This document shows positions 1 through 9,014 of a stretch of DNA of 64,000 nt, piece by piece. Made by a program: the position numbers and the translations under genes. Location of the stretch: the NCBI RefSeq assembly GCF_001507545.1, contig NZ_LQBP01000002.1, positions 124,001 to 188,000 on the forward strand. The letters are read 5' to 3'. This DNA comes from Ruegeria profundi (lineage in GTDB: Bacteria; Pseudomonadota; Alphaproteobacteria; Rhodobacterales; Rhodobacteraceae). The notes below the pieces were generated by a model, which was given only the letters and a program-made list of their open reading frames with translations, did no database searches and was not told the DNA's origin. Numbering within the stretch: the stretch's first letter is position 1; each line of letters begins with the position of its first letter.

Positions 1-416
1 TGTCCTCGGTCGAAGTAACGGACAAATTTGTTGAGGCGATTGAGGCCGGGTATGATCTGATCGTCACAAACTATGCCAACCCGGATATGGTTGGCCATAC
101 CGGAGATTTACAAGCCGCAATCAAGGCTTGTGAGGCTGTGGATCAAGGGCTGGCGCAGGTCATGGCTGCGCTTAAAAAGGTTGGGGGCGCAATGATCGTC
201 ACCGCCGACCATGGCAATTGTGAGGTGATGGTAGACCCTGAAAGTGGCGGGCCGCATACCGCGCATACACTGAACCCCGTACCTGTGGTTTTGGTCGGAG
301 GGCCCGAGGGTGCCGTGTTGCGCGACGGGCGTTTGTCCGATCTTGCCCCTACCTTGTTACAATTGATGGGACTGGAACAACCGCCTGAAATGACGGGCAA
401 GAGCCTGCTCTCATGA
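1..416 (+). CDS. gpmI: 2,3-bisphosphoglycerate-independent phosphoglycerate mutase, C-terminal part
   Basis: Glycolytic/gluconeogenic enzyme that interconverts 3- and 2-phosphoglycerate in the cytosol without bisphosphoglycerate. The reading frame is open from the left edge (frame of base 3), so about 137 C-terminal residues of a roughly 500-residue protein are visible. NPDMVGHTG, TADHGNCEVM and HTAHTLNPVPVVLV are family motifs of the alkaline-phosphatase-like metal site; the Asp-His pair and the following His are expected Mn ligands. It ends SLLS and its stop overlaps the next gene by 4 bases (ATGA), suggesting translational coupling with the EnvC-like gene. The 5' part lies outside the window. 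Confidence 0.95.
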   Translation, partial: SSVEVTDKFVEAIEAGYDLIVTNYANPDMVGHTGDLQAAIKACEAVDQGLAQVMAALKKVGGAMIVTADHGNCEVMVDPESGGPHTAHTLNPVPVVLVGGPEGAVLRDGRLSDLAPTLLQLMGLEQPPEMTGKSLLS

Positions 417-1543
417 CCCTGCGCGCGTTTCTGTTTGCCGCGTTGTTCGCATTGCCCGTCGAGGCCCAGACTGACCCGTCCAAAGCCGCCCTTGATGCGG
501 TGCAGATGCTGGAAGAGGCCTCGATCGCGCTAAACAATGCCGAAAACGCCCGTGATCGGGTGCGCGCTCTGACAGAAACAATCCAAGCCTACGAGGCCGG
601 TCTGGCCGCCATGCGCGAAGGGTTGCGCCGCGCCGCGACGCGCGAGGCGCAGTTAAACGCAGAATTGCGCAGCCGCGAAGATGAAATCGCGCAGCTTCTG
701 GGCGTGTTGCAAACCATAGAAACGACCGCGCCATCCGTTTTGATGTTGCACCCATCTGGTCCGCTTGGCACAGCCAGGGCCGGCATGATGCTATCCGAGG
801 TCACGCCCGGCCTGAACGCCCATGCACAGGCACTGGCCCATGACCTGCAAGAGGTTCAGACCCTCAGGCAGCTTCAGCAAAGTGCTGCGGAAACCCTGAC
901 CGAAGGCTTGACTGGCGTTCAATCCGCCCGCACTCAACTCAGCACCGCCATTGCTGATCGAACCGACCTGCCGGTACGGTTTGTCGAAGACCCGGTGCGT
1001 ACGGCGATCCTGATCTCGTCAACAGAAACGCTGGACGGTTTCGCGCGCGGTCTGACAGAAATTGCCAACGGGGAAATCGCGGCAACGAATGCGGATGTGT
1101 CCAGCCGCAAAGGCAAGATCGCCCTGCCTGCACAGGGTATCCTGCTTCATCGCGCCGGCGAAACCGATGCAGCGGGTGTCAAACGTCCCGGAATGGTGCT
1201 GGGTACCCGGCCACGCGCGATTGTTACATCGCCCACGGCAGCCACGATCCGGTATCGCGGTCCACTGCTGGATCTTGGGAATCTGGTCATCCTTGAACCT
1301 CAACCCGGGCTTTTATTCGTGTTTTCGGGGCTCCAAGAGGTATATGGAAACATAGGGCAAGTCATTCCCGAAGGTACGCCTGTTGGATTAATGCCGGGTG
1401 AAACTCCGGGAATCGGCGCTATTTTGTCAACAAGCGGTGATGGCACTGGAACTGATCGGTCAGAAACGCTCTATATAGAGGTAAGACAAGACAACAGCCC
1501 CGTGGACCCGGAATCTTGGTTTCGGACCGGCAAGGATGGATAA
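413..1543 (+). CDS. EnvC-like murein hydrolase activator (degenerate LytM/M23 domain)
   Basis: A 376-residue exported protein: a short hydrophobic N-terminal signal (LRAFLFAALFALPVEAQ), a long helical coiled-coil region (about residues 25-200) and a C-terminal LytM/peptidase M23 fold (about 240-370). In active M23 enzymes zinc is bound by HxxxD and HxH motifs; at the corresponding places I see hydrophobic or other residues (for example GNLVILEPQPG), so it is probably not itself a hydrolase. EnvC of E. coli is likewise degenerate and activates amidases during septal cell-wall splitting; that role is inferred here. It overlaps gpmI by 4 bases and is followed after 6 bases by ctpA, an arrangement consistent with one operon. 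Confidence 0.85.
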   Translation: MTLRAFLFAALFALPVEAQTDPSKAALDAVQMLEEASIALNNAENARDRVRALTETIQAYEAGLAAMREGLRRAATREAQLNAELRSREDEIAQLLGVLQTIETTAPSVLMLHPSGPLGTARAGMMLSEVTPGLNAHAQALAHDLQEVQTLRQLQQSAAETLTEGLTGVQSARTQLSTAIADRTDLPVRFVEDPVRTAILISSTETLDGFARGLTEIANGEIAATNADVSSRKGKIALPAQGILLHRAGETDAAGVKRPGMVLGTRPRAIVTSPTAATIRYRGPLLDLGNLVILEPQPGLLFVFSGLQEVYGNIGQVIPEGTPVGLMPGETPGIGAILSTSGDGTGTDRSETLYIEVRQDNSPVDPESWFRTGKDG

Positions 1544-1549
1544 GAACAT

Positions 1550-2890
1550 ATGAAGAAATTTGTGATGGCCGCTCTGGCCGGAACCGTGGCAGGTGTAATA
1601 ACAACGACTCAGATCGCAGGCCCGTTGCTCGCCCAAGAGGCCGCGAACAAGGCCAGCGTATATGAACAACTTGATCTTTTTGGCGACATTTTCGAACGCA
1701 TTCGCGCACAGTATGTCGAAGAGGTTGAGCCCGAAGAGCTGATCGAAGCTGCCATTGACGGCATGCTGACTTCGCTGGACCCGCATTCCAGCTATTTGTC
1801 ACCCGACGATGCGGAACAAATGCGCGTGCAAACGCGGGGAGAGTTCGGTGGACTGGGCATCGAGGTGACGCAGGAAGAGGGTTTTGTAAAAGTCGTATCG
1901 CCCATCGATGACACCCCGGCAGATGCTGCGGGTATCGAGGCTGGCGATTTTATTACCCACGTCGATGGTGAAAGCATTCTGGGCCTGACGCTGGATAAGG
2001 CAGTCGAATTAATGCGCGGTCCGGTCGGGTCTGAGATTGTGATTACCGTCGTTCGTGAAGGTGAAGCGGACCCGTTCGATGTCACCATCATTCGTGACAC
2101 GATCAAGCTCACAGCCGTGCGCGTCCGGACCGAAGGACCCAGCGTCGTGCTGCGTGTCACCACATTTAACGACCAGACCTTCCCCAACCTTCAAGAGGGG
2201 ATGAGAGAACAGATTGAACAGGCTGGTGGCATCGACAAGATCAATGGATTTGTTCTGGACCTGCGCAACAATCCCGGTGGTCTGCTGACGCAAGCCATCA
2301 AGGTGTCCGACGCGTTTCTGAACGAAGGCGAAATCGTCTCGACCCGTGGCCGCAATCCGGGCGAGGGTGAGCGCTTTAACGCCACAGCCGGAGATCTGGC
2401 CGAAGGCAAGCCGATTGTGGTGTTGATCAATGGTGGTTCTGCCTCGGCGTCCGAGATCGTGGCGGGCGCTCTGCAAGATCACCGCCGGGCCATCGTTGTC
2501 GGCACCAAAAGCTTTGGCAAAGGCTCGGTGCAAACAGTGATGCCGCTGCGTGGGGATGGTGCGATGCGCCTGACCACATCGCGCTATTACACGCCGTCGG
2601 GCCGCTCGATTCAGGCGCTTGGTGTCAGCCCCGACATCATTGTCGAACAACCTCGACCGACGCCCGCCGCAGATGACGAAGAAACGGACGCTCGGACACG
2701 CTCAGAGGCTGACCTGCGCGGAAGTCTGAACAATGACAGCCTGAGCGAGGACGAAATCCGCCAGATCGAGGAAGACCGCGCACGTGCGGCAGCCACGGCC
2801 GAGCTGCGCGAAGAGGATTATCAACTGGCTTATGCGATCGATATCCTCAAAGGTCTGTCCGCCTTCAATCCAAGCGGACCGTCGCAGTAA
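1550..2890 (+). CDS. ctpA: S41 family C-terminal processing peptidase CtpA
   Basis: A 446-residue periplasmic serine protease that trims or degrades proteins from their C-termini. The N-terminus MKKFVMAALAGTVAGVITTTQ is a signal/anchor. A PDZ domain (about residues 85-165, with GGLGIEV and VSPIDDTPADAAGI) precedes the S41 catalytic domain. The catalytic dyad is visible as Ser in GGSASASEIVAGAL and Lys in GTKSFGKGSVQT. The C-terminal tail is acidic and charged. In Proteobacteria, Ctp proteases often control cell-wall hydrolases, which fits the EnvC-like gene just upstream (inference). A strong hairpin terminator follows the stop. Confidence 0.95.
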   Translation: MKKFVMAALAGTVAGVITTTQIAGPLLAQEAANKASVYEQLDLFGDIFERIRAQYVEEVEPEELIEAAIDGMLTSLDPHSSYLSPDDAEQMRVQTRGEFGGLGIEVTQEEGFVKVVSPIDDTPADAAGIEAGDFITHVDGESILGLTLDKAVELMRGPVGSEIVITVVREGEADPFDVTIIRDTIKLTAVRVRTEGPSVVLRVTTFNDQTFPNLQEGMREQIEQAGGIDKINGFVLDLRNNPGGLLTQAIKVSDAFLNEGEIVSTRGRNPGEGERFNATAGDLAEGKPIVVLINGGSASASEIVAGALQDHRRAIVVGTKSFGKGSVQTVMPLRGDGAMRLTTSRYYTPSGRSIQALGVSPDIIVEQPRPTPAADDEETDARTRSEADLRGSLNNDSLSEDEIRQIEEDRARAAATAELREEDYQLAYAIDILKGLSAFNPSGPSQ

Positions 2891-2896
2891 AATAAA

Positions 2897-2926
2897 AGGG
2901 CCGTCCCAATGGGCGGCCCTGTTTTT
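2897..2926 (+). terminator. Rho-independent terminator after ctpA
   Basis: AGGGCCG (2897-2903) pairs with CGGCCCT (2914-2920) around a 10-base loop and is followed by GTTTTTA. It lies just after the ctpA stop and before the convergent MFS gene. Confidence 0.9.
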
Positions 2927-2935
2927 ATGTCGCGA

Positions 2936-4462
2936 TCAATTCTCGACTTTGTGCAGTTTGTCTTCGTCCAGCAACATGGCCAGCACAATCCCTACTGAAA
3001 CGGACAGGGTCGCAAAGATAAACGCCATGTTCATTCCTGTATCAAAGGCAGAGGCGATTGCGTCTTTGACTTTTTCAACCTCTGGGCCGGTCAGTTTTTG
3101 CATGACGTCGCGGGCTGTCGCGGTGGTCAGAGTGCCGCCATTGATAGCCCGCTGATCAGCATCAGACATATCAATCCCTGCGGCGGTAAGCTGCTCACCC
3201 AGACTGCGCAGGCTGACCAAGAACATGATTGCCGTCGCGCAGGCAACCGAAACGGCACCGTAGACCAGATGGGTCATAAAGCTAAGTCCGCCGACCAAGC
3301 CAGCGCGCTCCGGCTTTACGGCGCAGACGGCAGCAGTGCCCGAAGGCCCGACTGTCAGCGTGGCCCCCAGGCCGATCATGGCCATACCGGGCAATATCTG
3401 CCAATACCCTAACGTTGCCGGCATCGCGACGACGCTTGCCGCGCCAATGGCGGCGCAGAGGTATCCCCAGAACAGCAACCGCTTGGGGCCGAAATCATTG
3501 TATAGCTTGCCGGACACGATTGAGCCTACAGCCAACAACACCGTCAAAGGCGCCAAACCAAAAGCTGATTGCAGGGTCGACCACCCCAGAACCTTTTGCA
3601 TGTATTGGGGGAAATACATCAATCCCACAAAAGCGGCAGACACGTTAAACATGTTCAGGCCCAGCGTGATACGAAACTCTCGGTTTGCCATCATCTGCGG
3701 CAGAAGCAGGGGCTCTTTCACGCGTTTTTCCACTTTGGGGAACAGAAAGAAAAGCCCGGCGCTGAGCAAAAACAACATCAGCAATGGGGGTGAGCGCCAA
3801 CCCCAGTCCGCGCCAACATCCAAAGCATAAAGCAGCAGCAGGACGGCAAAAGACAGAATGCCCATACCCGCGAAATCGATATGTTCACCCTGTTTGTGTT
3901 GGGTTTCACGTTGCATCAGCAGCAAGGCCGTGACCATCGAGATGGTGGAGAACACGACGTTTGCAAGGAAGAACAACCGCCAATCCCCAAGATTGACAAC
4001 TGTCCCACTTATCAGGGGACCAAAGACATTGCCGCAGGTCACACCTGCCAGAATCAGACCCATGATCATGGCCCGATGTTCCGGGCGTGAAACCTTGGTT
4101 GCACCGAAGGCCAGCGTGCATGGCCAGACACACCCTGCTCCAATTCCTTGCAGCGCGCGGGCGACGATGAGGAAATCCAATGTTGGTGATAGGAAGCACA
4201 TGATGGAAGAGAACAAGAAGATCGAAAGCCCGATCAGCATCATCTTGCGATGCCCATACATGTCGCCCAGACGACCTCCGGCGACCATGGTCATGGCGAA
4301 AAACAGGGCATAGATGTTAAGGACCCACTGTGTGCTGGTAATATCGGTGTCGAAACTGTTTTCGATTGCCGGAACAAGGATTAGTGCGCCGGTGAAGTCG
4401 ATCCCGATCCCGAACCCTGTCACCATCAGCGCAATGATTTTGATGATACTGCTGCGGTCCAT
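2936..4462 (-). CDS. MFS transporter, DHA2-like (14-TM multidrug efflux type)
   Basis: A 508-residue integral membrane protein of the major facilitator superfamily, length and pattern typical of the 14-helix DHA2 (EmrB/QacA) drug:proton antiporters. The loop motif GRLGDMYGHRKMMLIGL (about residues 63-79) is the family A motif between helices 2 and 3, and AGVTCGNVFGPLISGTV resembles the antiporter motif C in helix 5. It is transcribed towards ctpA and separated from it by the shared hairpin region. No regulator or membrane-fusion partner lies next to it, so its substrate cannot be told from context. Confidence 0.88.
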   Translation of the reverse strand: MDRSSIIKIIALMVTGFGIGIDFTGALILVPAIENSFDTDITSTQWVLNIYALFFAMTMVAGGRLGDMYGHRKMMLIGLSIFLFSSIMCFLSPTLDFLIVARALQGIGAGCVWPCTLAFGATKVSRPEHRAMIMGLILAGVTCGNVFGPLISGTVVNLGDWRLFFLANVVFSTISMVTALLLMQRETQHKQGEHIDFAGMGILSFAVLLLLYALDVGADWGWRSPPLLMLFLLSAGLFFLFPKVEKRVKEPLLLPQMMANREFRITLGLNMFNVSAAFVGLMYFPQYMQKVLGWSTLQSAFGLAPLTVLLAVGSIVSGKLYNDFGPKRLLFWGYLCAAIGAASVVAMPATLGYWQILPGMAMIGLGATLTVGPSGTAAVCAVKPERAGLVGGLSFMTHLVYGAVSVACATAIMFLVSLRSLGEQLTAAGIDMSDADQRAINGGTLTTATARDVMQKLTGPEVEKVKDAIASAFDTGMNMAFIFATLSVSVGIVLAMLLDEDKLHKVEN

Positions 4463-4539
4463 GAGCTTGTCCAGATTATTTTGGATCGCTCAATGATGCA
4501 CGGAAACGGCGCAAAAGATAGGAATTTGCCGCGCGCAGA

Positions 4540-4899
4540 TCATTCGCTTGCGTTCTGCGACCGTCGAAATGCCCGCTTTAGCATGTCCAGTTCGGCGCGC
4601 AGCAACTCGACCTCGGCGCGTAGATCATCCGCTGCTGGTAAGCCCGCGATAACCGTGAAATCCCCCAGTTTTTCTGATGTTTCGGCGTTCTCGATCACAA
4701 AGCAATGCACCCCATCTGACAAGGCCGCCTGTGGTACAGGAATTTCCACGGACCATCCGCCATCTGAGGGCGTAACGCATACATCCGTGAGGGGTTTGCC
4801 CAGATACTGTACGCGAACCTTCGGCTCGGCTTCTGCCTCTATGTGCCCGAGCCAAAGGCCGTTTTCAAAGCGGATGGGTGTCAGTGTTGGTGACGTCAT
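4540..4899 (-). CDS. Conserved hypothetical protein with C-terminal coiled coil
   Basis: A 119-residue soluble protein that I cannot assign to a family. The first about 85 residues look beta-rich (WLGHIEAEAEPKVRVQYLG, VCVTPSDGGWSVEIPVP), and the last 35 form a heptad-patterned acidic/basic helix (DDLRAEVELLRAELDMLKRAF). No signal peptide or membrane segment. It lies 10 bases downstream of the following minus-strand gene (end 4910) and reads the same way, so the two may be co-transcribed. Reading-frame codon use matches its neighbours, which supports it being real. Confidence 0.65.
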   Translation of the reverse strand: MTSPTLTPIRFENGLWLGHIEAEAEPKVRVQYLGKPLTDVCVTPSDGGWSVEIPVPQAALSDGVHCFVIENAETSEKLGDFTVIAGLPAADDLRAEVELLRAELDMLKRAFRRSQNASE

Positions 4900-4909
4900 G
4901 CCAGAACTC

Positions 4910-5671
4910 TCACAAATCAGCGCGGTGGTGGCGGCAGAAGGTCAGATCACGTAACGAAACGCAGTTCATCTGTGGATTCTCAAAAATCAGGTCCAGCCAT
5001 ATCTTTTCAATCCGGGCCTCGTTCAGGGGTAAGTGAGCGAGGTCGAAATCGACCGAGTGGGACTGCGCAGATGGGTCCAGCGTGCGCAAAACCTGATCGG
5101 TGTTTGGGCCATGAAGAATGTTAAGGCGCGCAAACAGCTCAACCGGCAGTTCTGCGTCAATCAGAACGTCAACACGCATCAAGTGCTGTTTGGTCAGGTC
5201 TTTCGCGGCTTCAGTGGGCAGATCGACTGACAAGGACAGGAATGAACCGGCAAAGCCGAACACCTCAACCTGCAGCGCAAAGGCGGCTAAATCCTGATCT
5301 TGGCTGTTTCTGGTTTGCCGCATGCCGATCTCAGCCAGAGAGCAGTCGTGGAACAAAGTGACCTGCCGATCTATCTGCGCCCTGCGCGGGGCCGAGGCGA
5401 CACCCGGGCGTGCCAATGGTCCGCGCCACAAGTCGGGCCGCCAACACCAGTCCGCCCCCAAAGGCTTGGGGATTTGGCTAGAGCCTATCCTGGGGCGGGC
5501 AAGCCGTGTTTCGGCCTCATGTAGTAACATATCCAGATACAAGCGTAGCCTTCGCGCTTGGTCGCGTTGACGGCGTAGCAAAGGTTCGGGCGATTCTGAC
5601 GCGCCGCGCACGGCCTTGCGCCAACGCTCAACGACCTTGCGGTGGATATAGCGATCCAGAAGCCTGCCCAT
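4910..5671 (-). CDS. Hypothetical protein, resembles the DUF6478 family of Rhodobacterales
   Basis: A 253-residue protein of unknown function. The N-terminus is basic and helical (MGRLLDRYIHRKVVERWRKAV); the rest has a mixed alpha/beta look with the segment GADWCWRPDLWRGPL and a C-terminal part rich in acidic residues. I recall similar sequences only as a domain of unknown function in Rhodobacter relatives; this is recollection, not a search. I chose the ATG at 5671 because the family-like start MGRLLDRY begins there and a GATGGGGAC purine stretch precedes it; an upstream in-frame ATG at 5752 would add 27 residues. Confidence 0.65.
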   Translation of the reverse strand: MGRLLDRYIHRKVVERWRKAVRGASESPEPLLRRQRDQARRLRLYLDMLLHEAETRLARPRIGSSQIPKPLGADWCWRPDLWRGPLARPGVASAPRRAQIDRQVTLFHDCSLAEIGMRQTRNSQDQDLAAFALQVEVFGFAGSFLSLSVDLPTEAAKDLTKQHLMRVDVLIDAELPVELFARLNILHGPNTDQVLRTLDPSAQSHSVDFDLAHLPLNEARIEKIWLDLIFENPQMNCVSLRDLTFCRHHRADL

Positions 5672-5912
5672 GTCCCCATCACTTGGATTGTGCTTCTGTT
5701 TAGTCAAAAAACGCAGAGGGTTTAAAGACAAATAAGCGAAACCTCGGGTCAAAAATCGCTAATTCGTGAAGGCAAAGACGGATGGGCAAACCCGGCGAAA
5801 CCTGCTAGCTGCGCCATTCTTGCAATCACGCGGGTCAGTGCGTACCGTCTGCACCTGGTCGCAAGGGGTTATTCGACAAACGCATCCACTTAATTTGAGA
5901 CAAGGCCGGGGC

Positions 5913-8900
5913 ATGGAACCCACTCTTTTTGCTTTCATCTGGAAATACTCAAAAAAACAACAGCTTGTGTTGTTGCTGTTGACGGTTTTGTCATTTCCGT
6001 TCCTATACGCCTCGCTTGAATTGCCTAAGCAGATCATCAACGGGGCCATCGGTGCCCCCAGTGATACGGTGACAACTTTTGGCGTTACCGTGACACAGGT
6101 GCAGTATCTTATGATCCTGTGTTTTGCGTTTCTGGCCACAGTCATTGCCAGCGGGCTGATGAAGATGCGCATCAACACGATGAAGGGCATTTTGGCCGAA
6201 CGCATGCTGCGCCGGTTGCGGTTCACTATGATTGAACGCACCATGCGCTTTCCGAAATCTTACTTCGCCACAACCAGCCAAGGTGAGCTGGTGTCGATGA
6301 TCACTTCTGAGGCTGAGCCTATGGGCGGACTGATGGGCGATGCGATTGCGCAGCCTGTGTTCCAGTTTGGGCAGATGATGACCATCGTCACGTTCCTGTT
6401 TATGCAAAGCGTTTGGTTCGGCCTCGCCAGCATTGCGCTGATCCCGTTACAGGCCTGGCTGATCCCTAAACTGCAACGCCAGATCAACCTGCTGAACAAA
6501 GAGCGTATTCAAGAAGTCCGCAACCTCAGTTCCGAGATTGGTGAAAGCGCGGCGGGCATTAGCGATCTGCGCACCAATGGCGGTTGGCGCTACAGGCTGG
6601 CGCAGTTCAGTCACCGGTTGGGGCTTTTGTTCGATATCCGGTTCAAGATCTACAACAAAAAATTCTTTATGAAGTTTCTGAACAACCTGATTACGCAGAT
6701 GACACCGTTCCTGTTCTATTCGGTCGGTGGCTATCTGGCGATTACGGGTGAGGTGACGGTCGGTGCGCTTGTCGCGGCGCTTGGTGCCTATAAGGACCTG
6801 AGCGGCCCGTGGAAGGACTTGTTGACCTACTACAATCAGGTTCAGGATATGTCGCTGCGGTGGGAGGTGGTGACCGAACGCTTTGCGCCCTCGAACATGA
6901 TCCCGGAAGAGTTGTTTGAAGGTGAACCCGAGGTGATCCCGCATCTGAACGGTGAGATCGAGCTGCGCAACGTGACGGTGCGCGACGATGACGGGAAGAC
7001 CATACTTGAGGATATCGACTTAAAAATCCCCAAGGGCGCGCGGGTGGCGATCAAGTCTACCAATGCCGCGGAACGCAATGCGTTGGCACAGGTATTGACG
7101 CGTGAAGTTCTGCCAGCCCGGGGCGAGGTAATCATGGCTGGACACGACCTGAAAGACCTGCATCAGGCGGTAATCGCTGCACGGATCGGCTATGCCTATT
7201 CGCGGCCCTACCTTTTCAGCGGTACGTTGGGCAGCAATCTTATGATGCCGCTGCGCACCCACCCGCAGCAAGGAGCAGAGGCTGATCCAACCCGGTGGCA
7301 GATCGAAGCCGCCCGCGCGGGCAACTCGACTGATATGCTGAGCGAGGAGTGGATTGATCCGGGAATAGCTGGGCTTGAGGATATCGATGATATTCGCGCG
7401 TGGTGGTTCCAACTGGTCGAAGCGATGGGAATCGACGAATTCATGCTGCGGCGCACCTTGCGGACGCGCTTTGATCCTGATCTGCACCCCTCGCTGGCGG
7501 AAGATATCGTCAAGCTGCGCGACACCGTTGCCGAGCGACTAAAGGAACGCGGGTTGGACCGGCATGTTTACCGCTTTGACCCTGAGCGTTTTAATCCGGC
7601 TGTTCCGCTTGGCGGCAACCTACTGTTTGCAGCACCATCGCGGGATATTAACCCGGAATCTTTGGCCGATGATGCCCGTTTTAAAAAAATGTTCGGGATG
7701 TATGATCTGGCCAACGACGCAATGGCGATGGCCAACGCTGTCGTGGAAACGCTGGATCAAGCCTTTGGCCGCGACGGGACCGATCACCCCCTGTTTCTGC
7801 GTTTGGGCATGTCGAAAGAGATGTTTCATCGCCTTTTGGACATCAAGGATCGCCGCAAGTCGAAGGGTGAGGGTGGGATAAGCGAGGCAGAGCGCGCCTT
7901 ATTGCTGACGATTCCGTTCTTGCTGACGGCCGAACAAATCGGACCGGATTTCCCGGAAGAATATAAGGAAAAGATCCTCACCATCCGTAAAGAGCAGGCT
8001 GAAAGGCTGCGCGGGGCGCTTGAGGGCATGTTCGTGCCGTTGTCGCCAGATAGCTATATCCCAAGACTCACGGTTATGGAGAACGCGCTTTATGGCCGGG
8101 TTTCGCTGATGGCGGGCGCCCACGCAGACGAGATCGAGGATGTTGTTGCCGAGGCGATGAACGAGGCCGGTCTGCGCCGCAGGGCTGCGTCCACCATGTT
8201 CGATTTGCCAACCGGGCTGGGCGGAAACAACTTACCGACTGTGTTTCAGGAACGTGCGGCGTTTTCCCGTGCTGGTATCAAGCGCCCTGATATTCTGATC
8301 CTCGACAAGGCGTTGGCAAGCCACGATTCCGAAAGCCGCCTGCGCACGCGTCTCCGGTTGCGAGAATTGTTGCCCGATTCAATAATGATTTTCATGGAAG
8401 ATCATTTTGCACATCCAGAAGCTTATGATCTGTTTGTCGAAATCAAGGAAGGTCGCATTGATGGCGTTTCACGTACGCGGACCCAGCCGGAAGTCAGCAC
8501 GACGGCTGACCTGAGCAACAAACTGCGGATCATCTCATCGACCGAGTTGTTTTCCGGCATCGACGCACGCAACCAGCGGCTTCTGGCGTTCTCGGCACAA
8601 TGGTACGAAGTCGCGGAAGGCCAGATGATCTTTTCTCGTGGGCAGGCGCCAGATGCTGCCTACCTGTGTATAAAAGGGAATGCCACGCTGGAATGGTCGG
8701 ATGAAGACGGACGAAATCGCGTGATCTCCACCATTGAACCCGGTCGTCTGATTGGCGACCTTTCGATTATCACGGGCGAGTTGCGTCAACTGGACCTTAC
8801 TGCAACCACGGACTGTATCTTTCTGCGCATTGGCGCCGAAGAATTGCGCGCCGTGATCGAAAGCGATGTTTCGGTCGCGGTTCAATTGCTGCAAACTGTG

Positions 8901-9014
8901 GCCGGATATTTTTCAAAACTGTCCAACAGGATCAACACGGCCCAGAACCCTTCGGACCTTTTCCCAGAGGCACCGCAATCCATCCAAGGTGAGAGCACAG
9001 GCAATAATGCGTGA
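5913..9014 (+). CDS. ABC-like membrane protein with split, degenerate ATPase and cyclic-nucleotide-binding domain
   Basis: A 1033-residue protein. Residues about 5-310 form an ABC exporter transmembrane domain (several hydrophobic helices). An ATPase domain begins near 348, but the Walker A region reads GARVAIKSTNAAERNAL (near 374) rather than GxxGxGKST. An insertion of about 260 residues (about 450-712) then splits the domain. The signature LSGGQ is absent (LPTVFQERAAFSRA), and Walker B is ILILDKALASHD near 794, with Lys where the catalytic Glu should be. A cyclic-nucleotide-binding fold follows (about 870-993, GRLIGDLSIITGELRQLDLTA). It probably does not hydrolyse ATP like a normal exporter. 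The chosen ATG has an AGGCCGGGG stretch upstream; an earlier ATG at 5766 is in frame. The stop overlaps the CPBP gene by 8 bases. Confidence 0.85.
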   Translation: MEPTLFAFIWKYSKKQQLVLLLLTVLSFPFLYASLELPKQIINGAIGAPSDTVTTFGVTVTQVQYLMILCFAFLATVIASGLMKMRINTMKGILAERMLRRLRFTMIERTMRFPKSYFATTSQGELVSMITSEAEPMGGLMGDAIAQPVFQFGQMMTIVTFLFMQSVWFGLASIALIPLQAWLIPKLQRQINLLNKERIQEVRNLSSEIGESAAGISDLRTNGGWRYRLAQFSHRLGLLFDIRFKIYNKKFFMKFLNNLITQMTPFLFYSVGGYLAITGEVTVGALVAALGAYKDLSGPWKDLLTYYNQVQDMSLRWEVVTERFAPSNMIPEELFEGEPEVIPHLNGEIELRNVTVRDDDGKTILEDIDLKIPKGARVAIKSTNAAERNALAQVLTREVLPARGEVIMAGHDLKDLHQAVIAARIGYAYSRPYLFSGTLGSNLMMPLRTHPQQGAEADPTRWQIEAARAGNSTDMLSEEWIDPGIAGLEDIDDIRAWWFQLVEAMGIDEFMLRRTLRTRFDPDLHPSLAEDIVKLRDTVAERLKERGLDRHVYRFDPERFNPAVPLGGNLLFAAPSRDINPESLADDARFKKMFGMYDLANDAMAMANAVVETLDQAFGRDGTDHPLFLRLGMSKEMFHRLLDIKDRRKSKGEGGISEAERALLLTIPFLLTAEQIGPDFPEEYKEKILTIRKEQAERLRGALEGMFVPLSPDSYIPRLTVMENALYGRVSLMAGAHADEIEDVVAEAMNEAGLRRRAASTMFDLPTGLGGNNLPTVFQERAAFSRAGIKRPDILILDKALASHDSESRLRTRLRLRELLPDSIMIFMEDHFAHPEAYDLFVEIKEGRIDGVSRTRTQPEVSTTADLSNKLRIISSTELFSGIDARNQRLLAFSAQWYEVAEGQMIFSRGQAPDAAYLCIKGNATLEWSDEDGRNRVISTIEPGRLIGDLSIITGELRQLDLTATTDCIFLRIGAEELRAVIESDVSVAVQLLQTVAGYFSKLSNRINTAQNPSDLFPEAPQSIQGESTGNNA

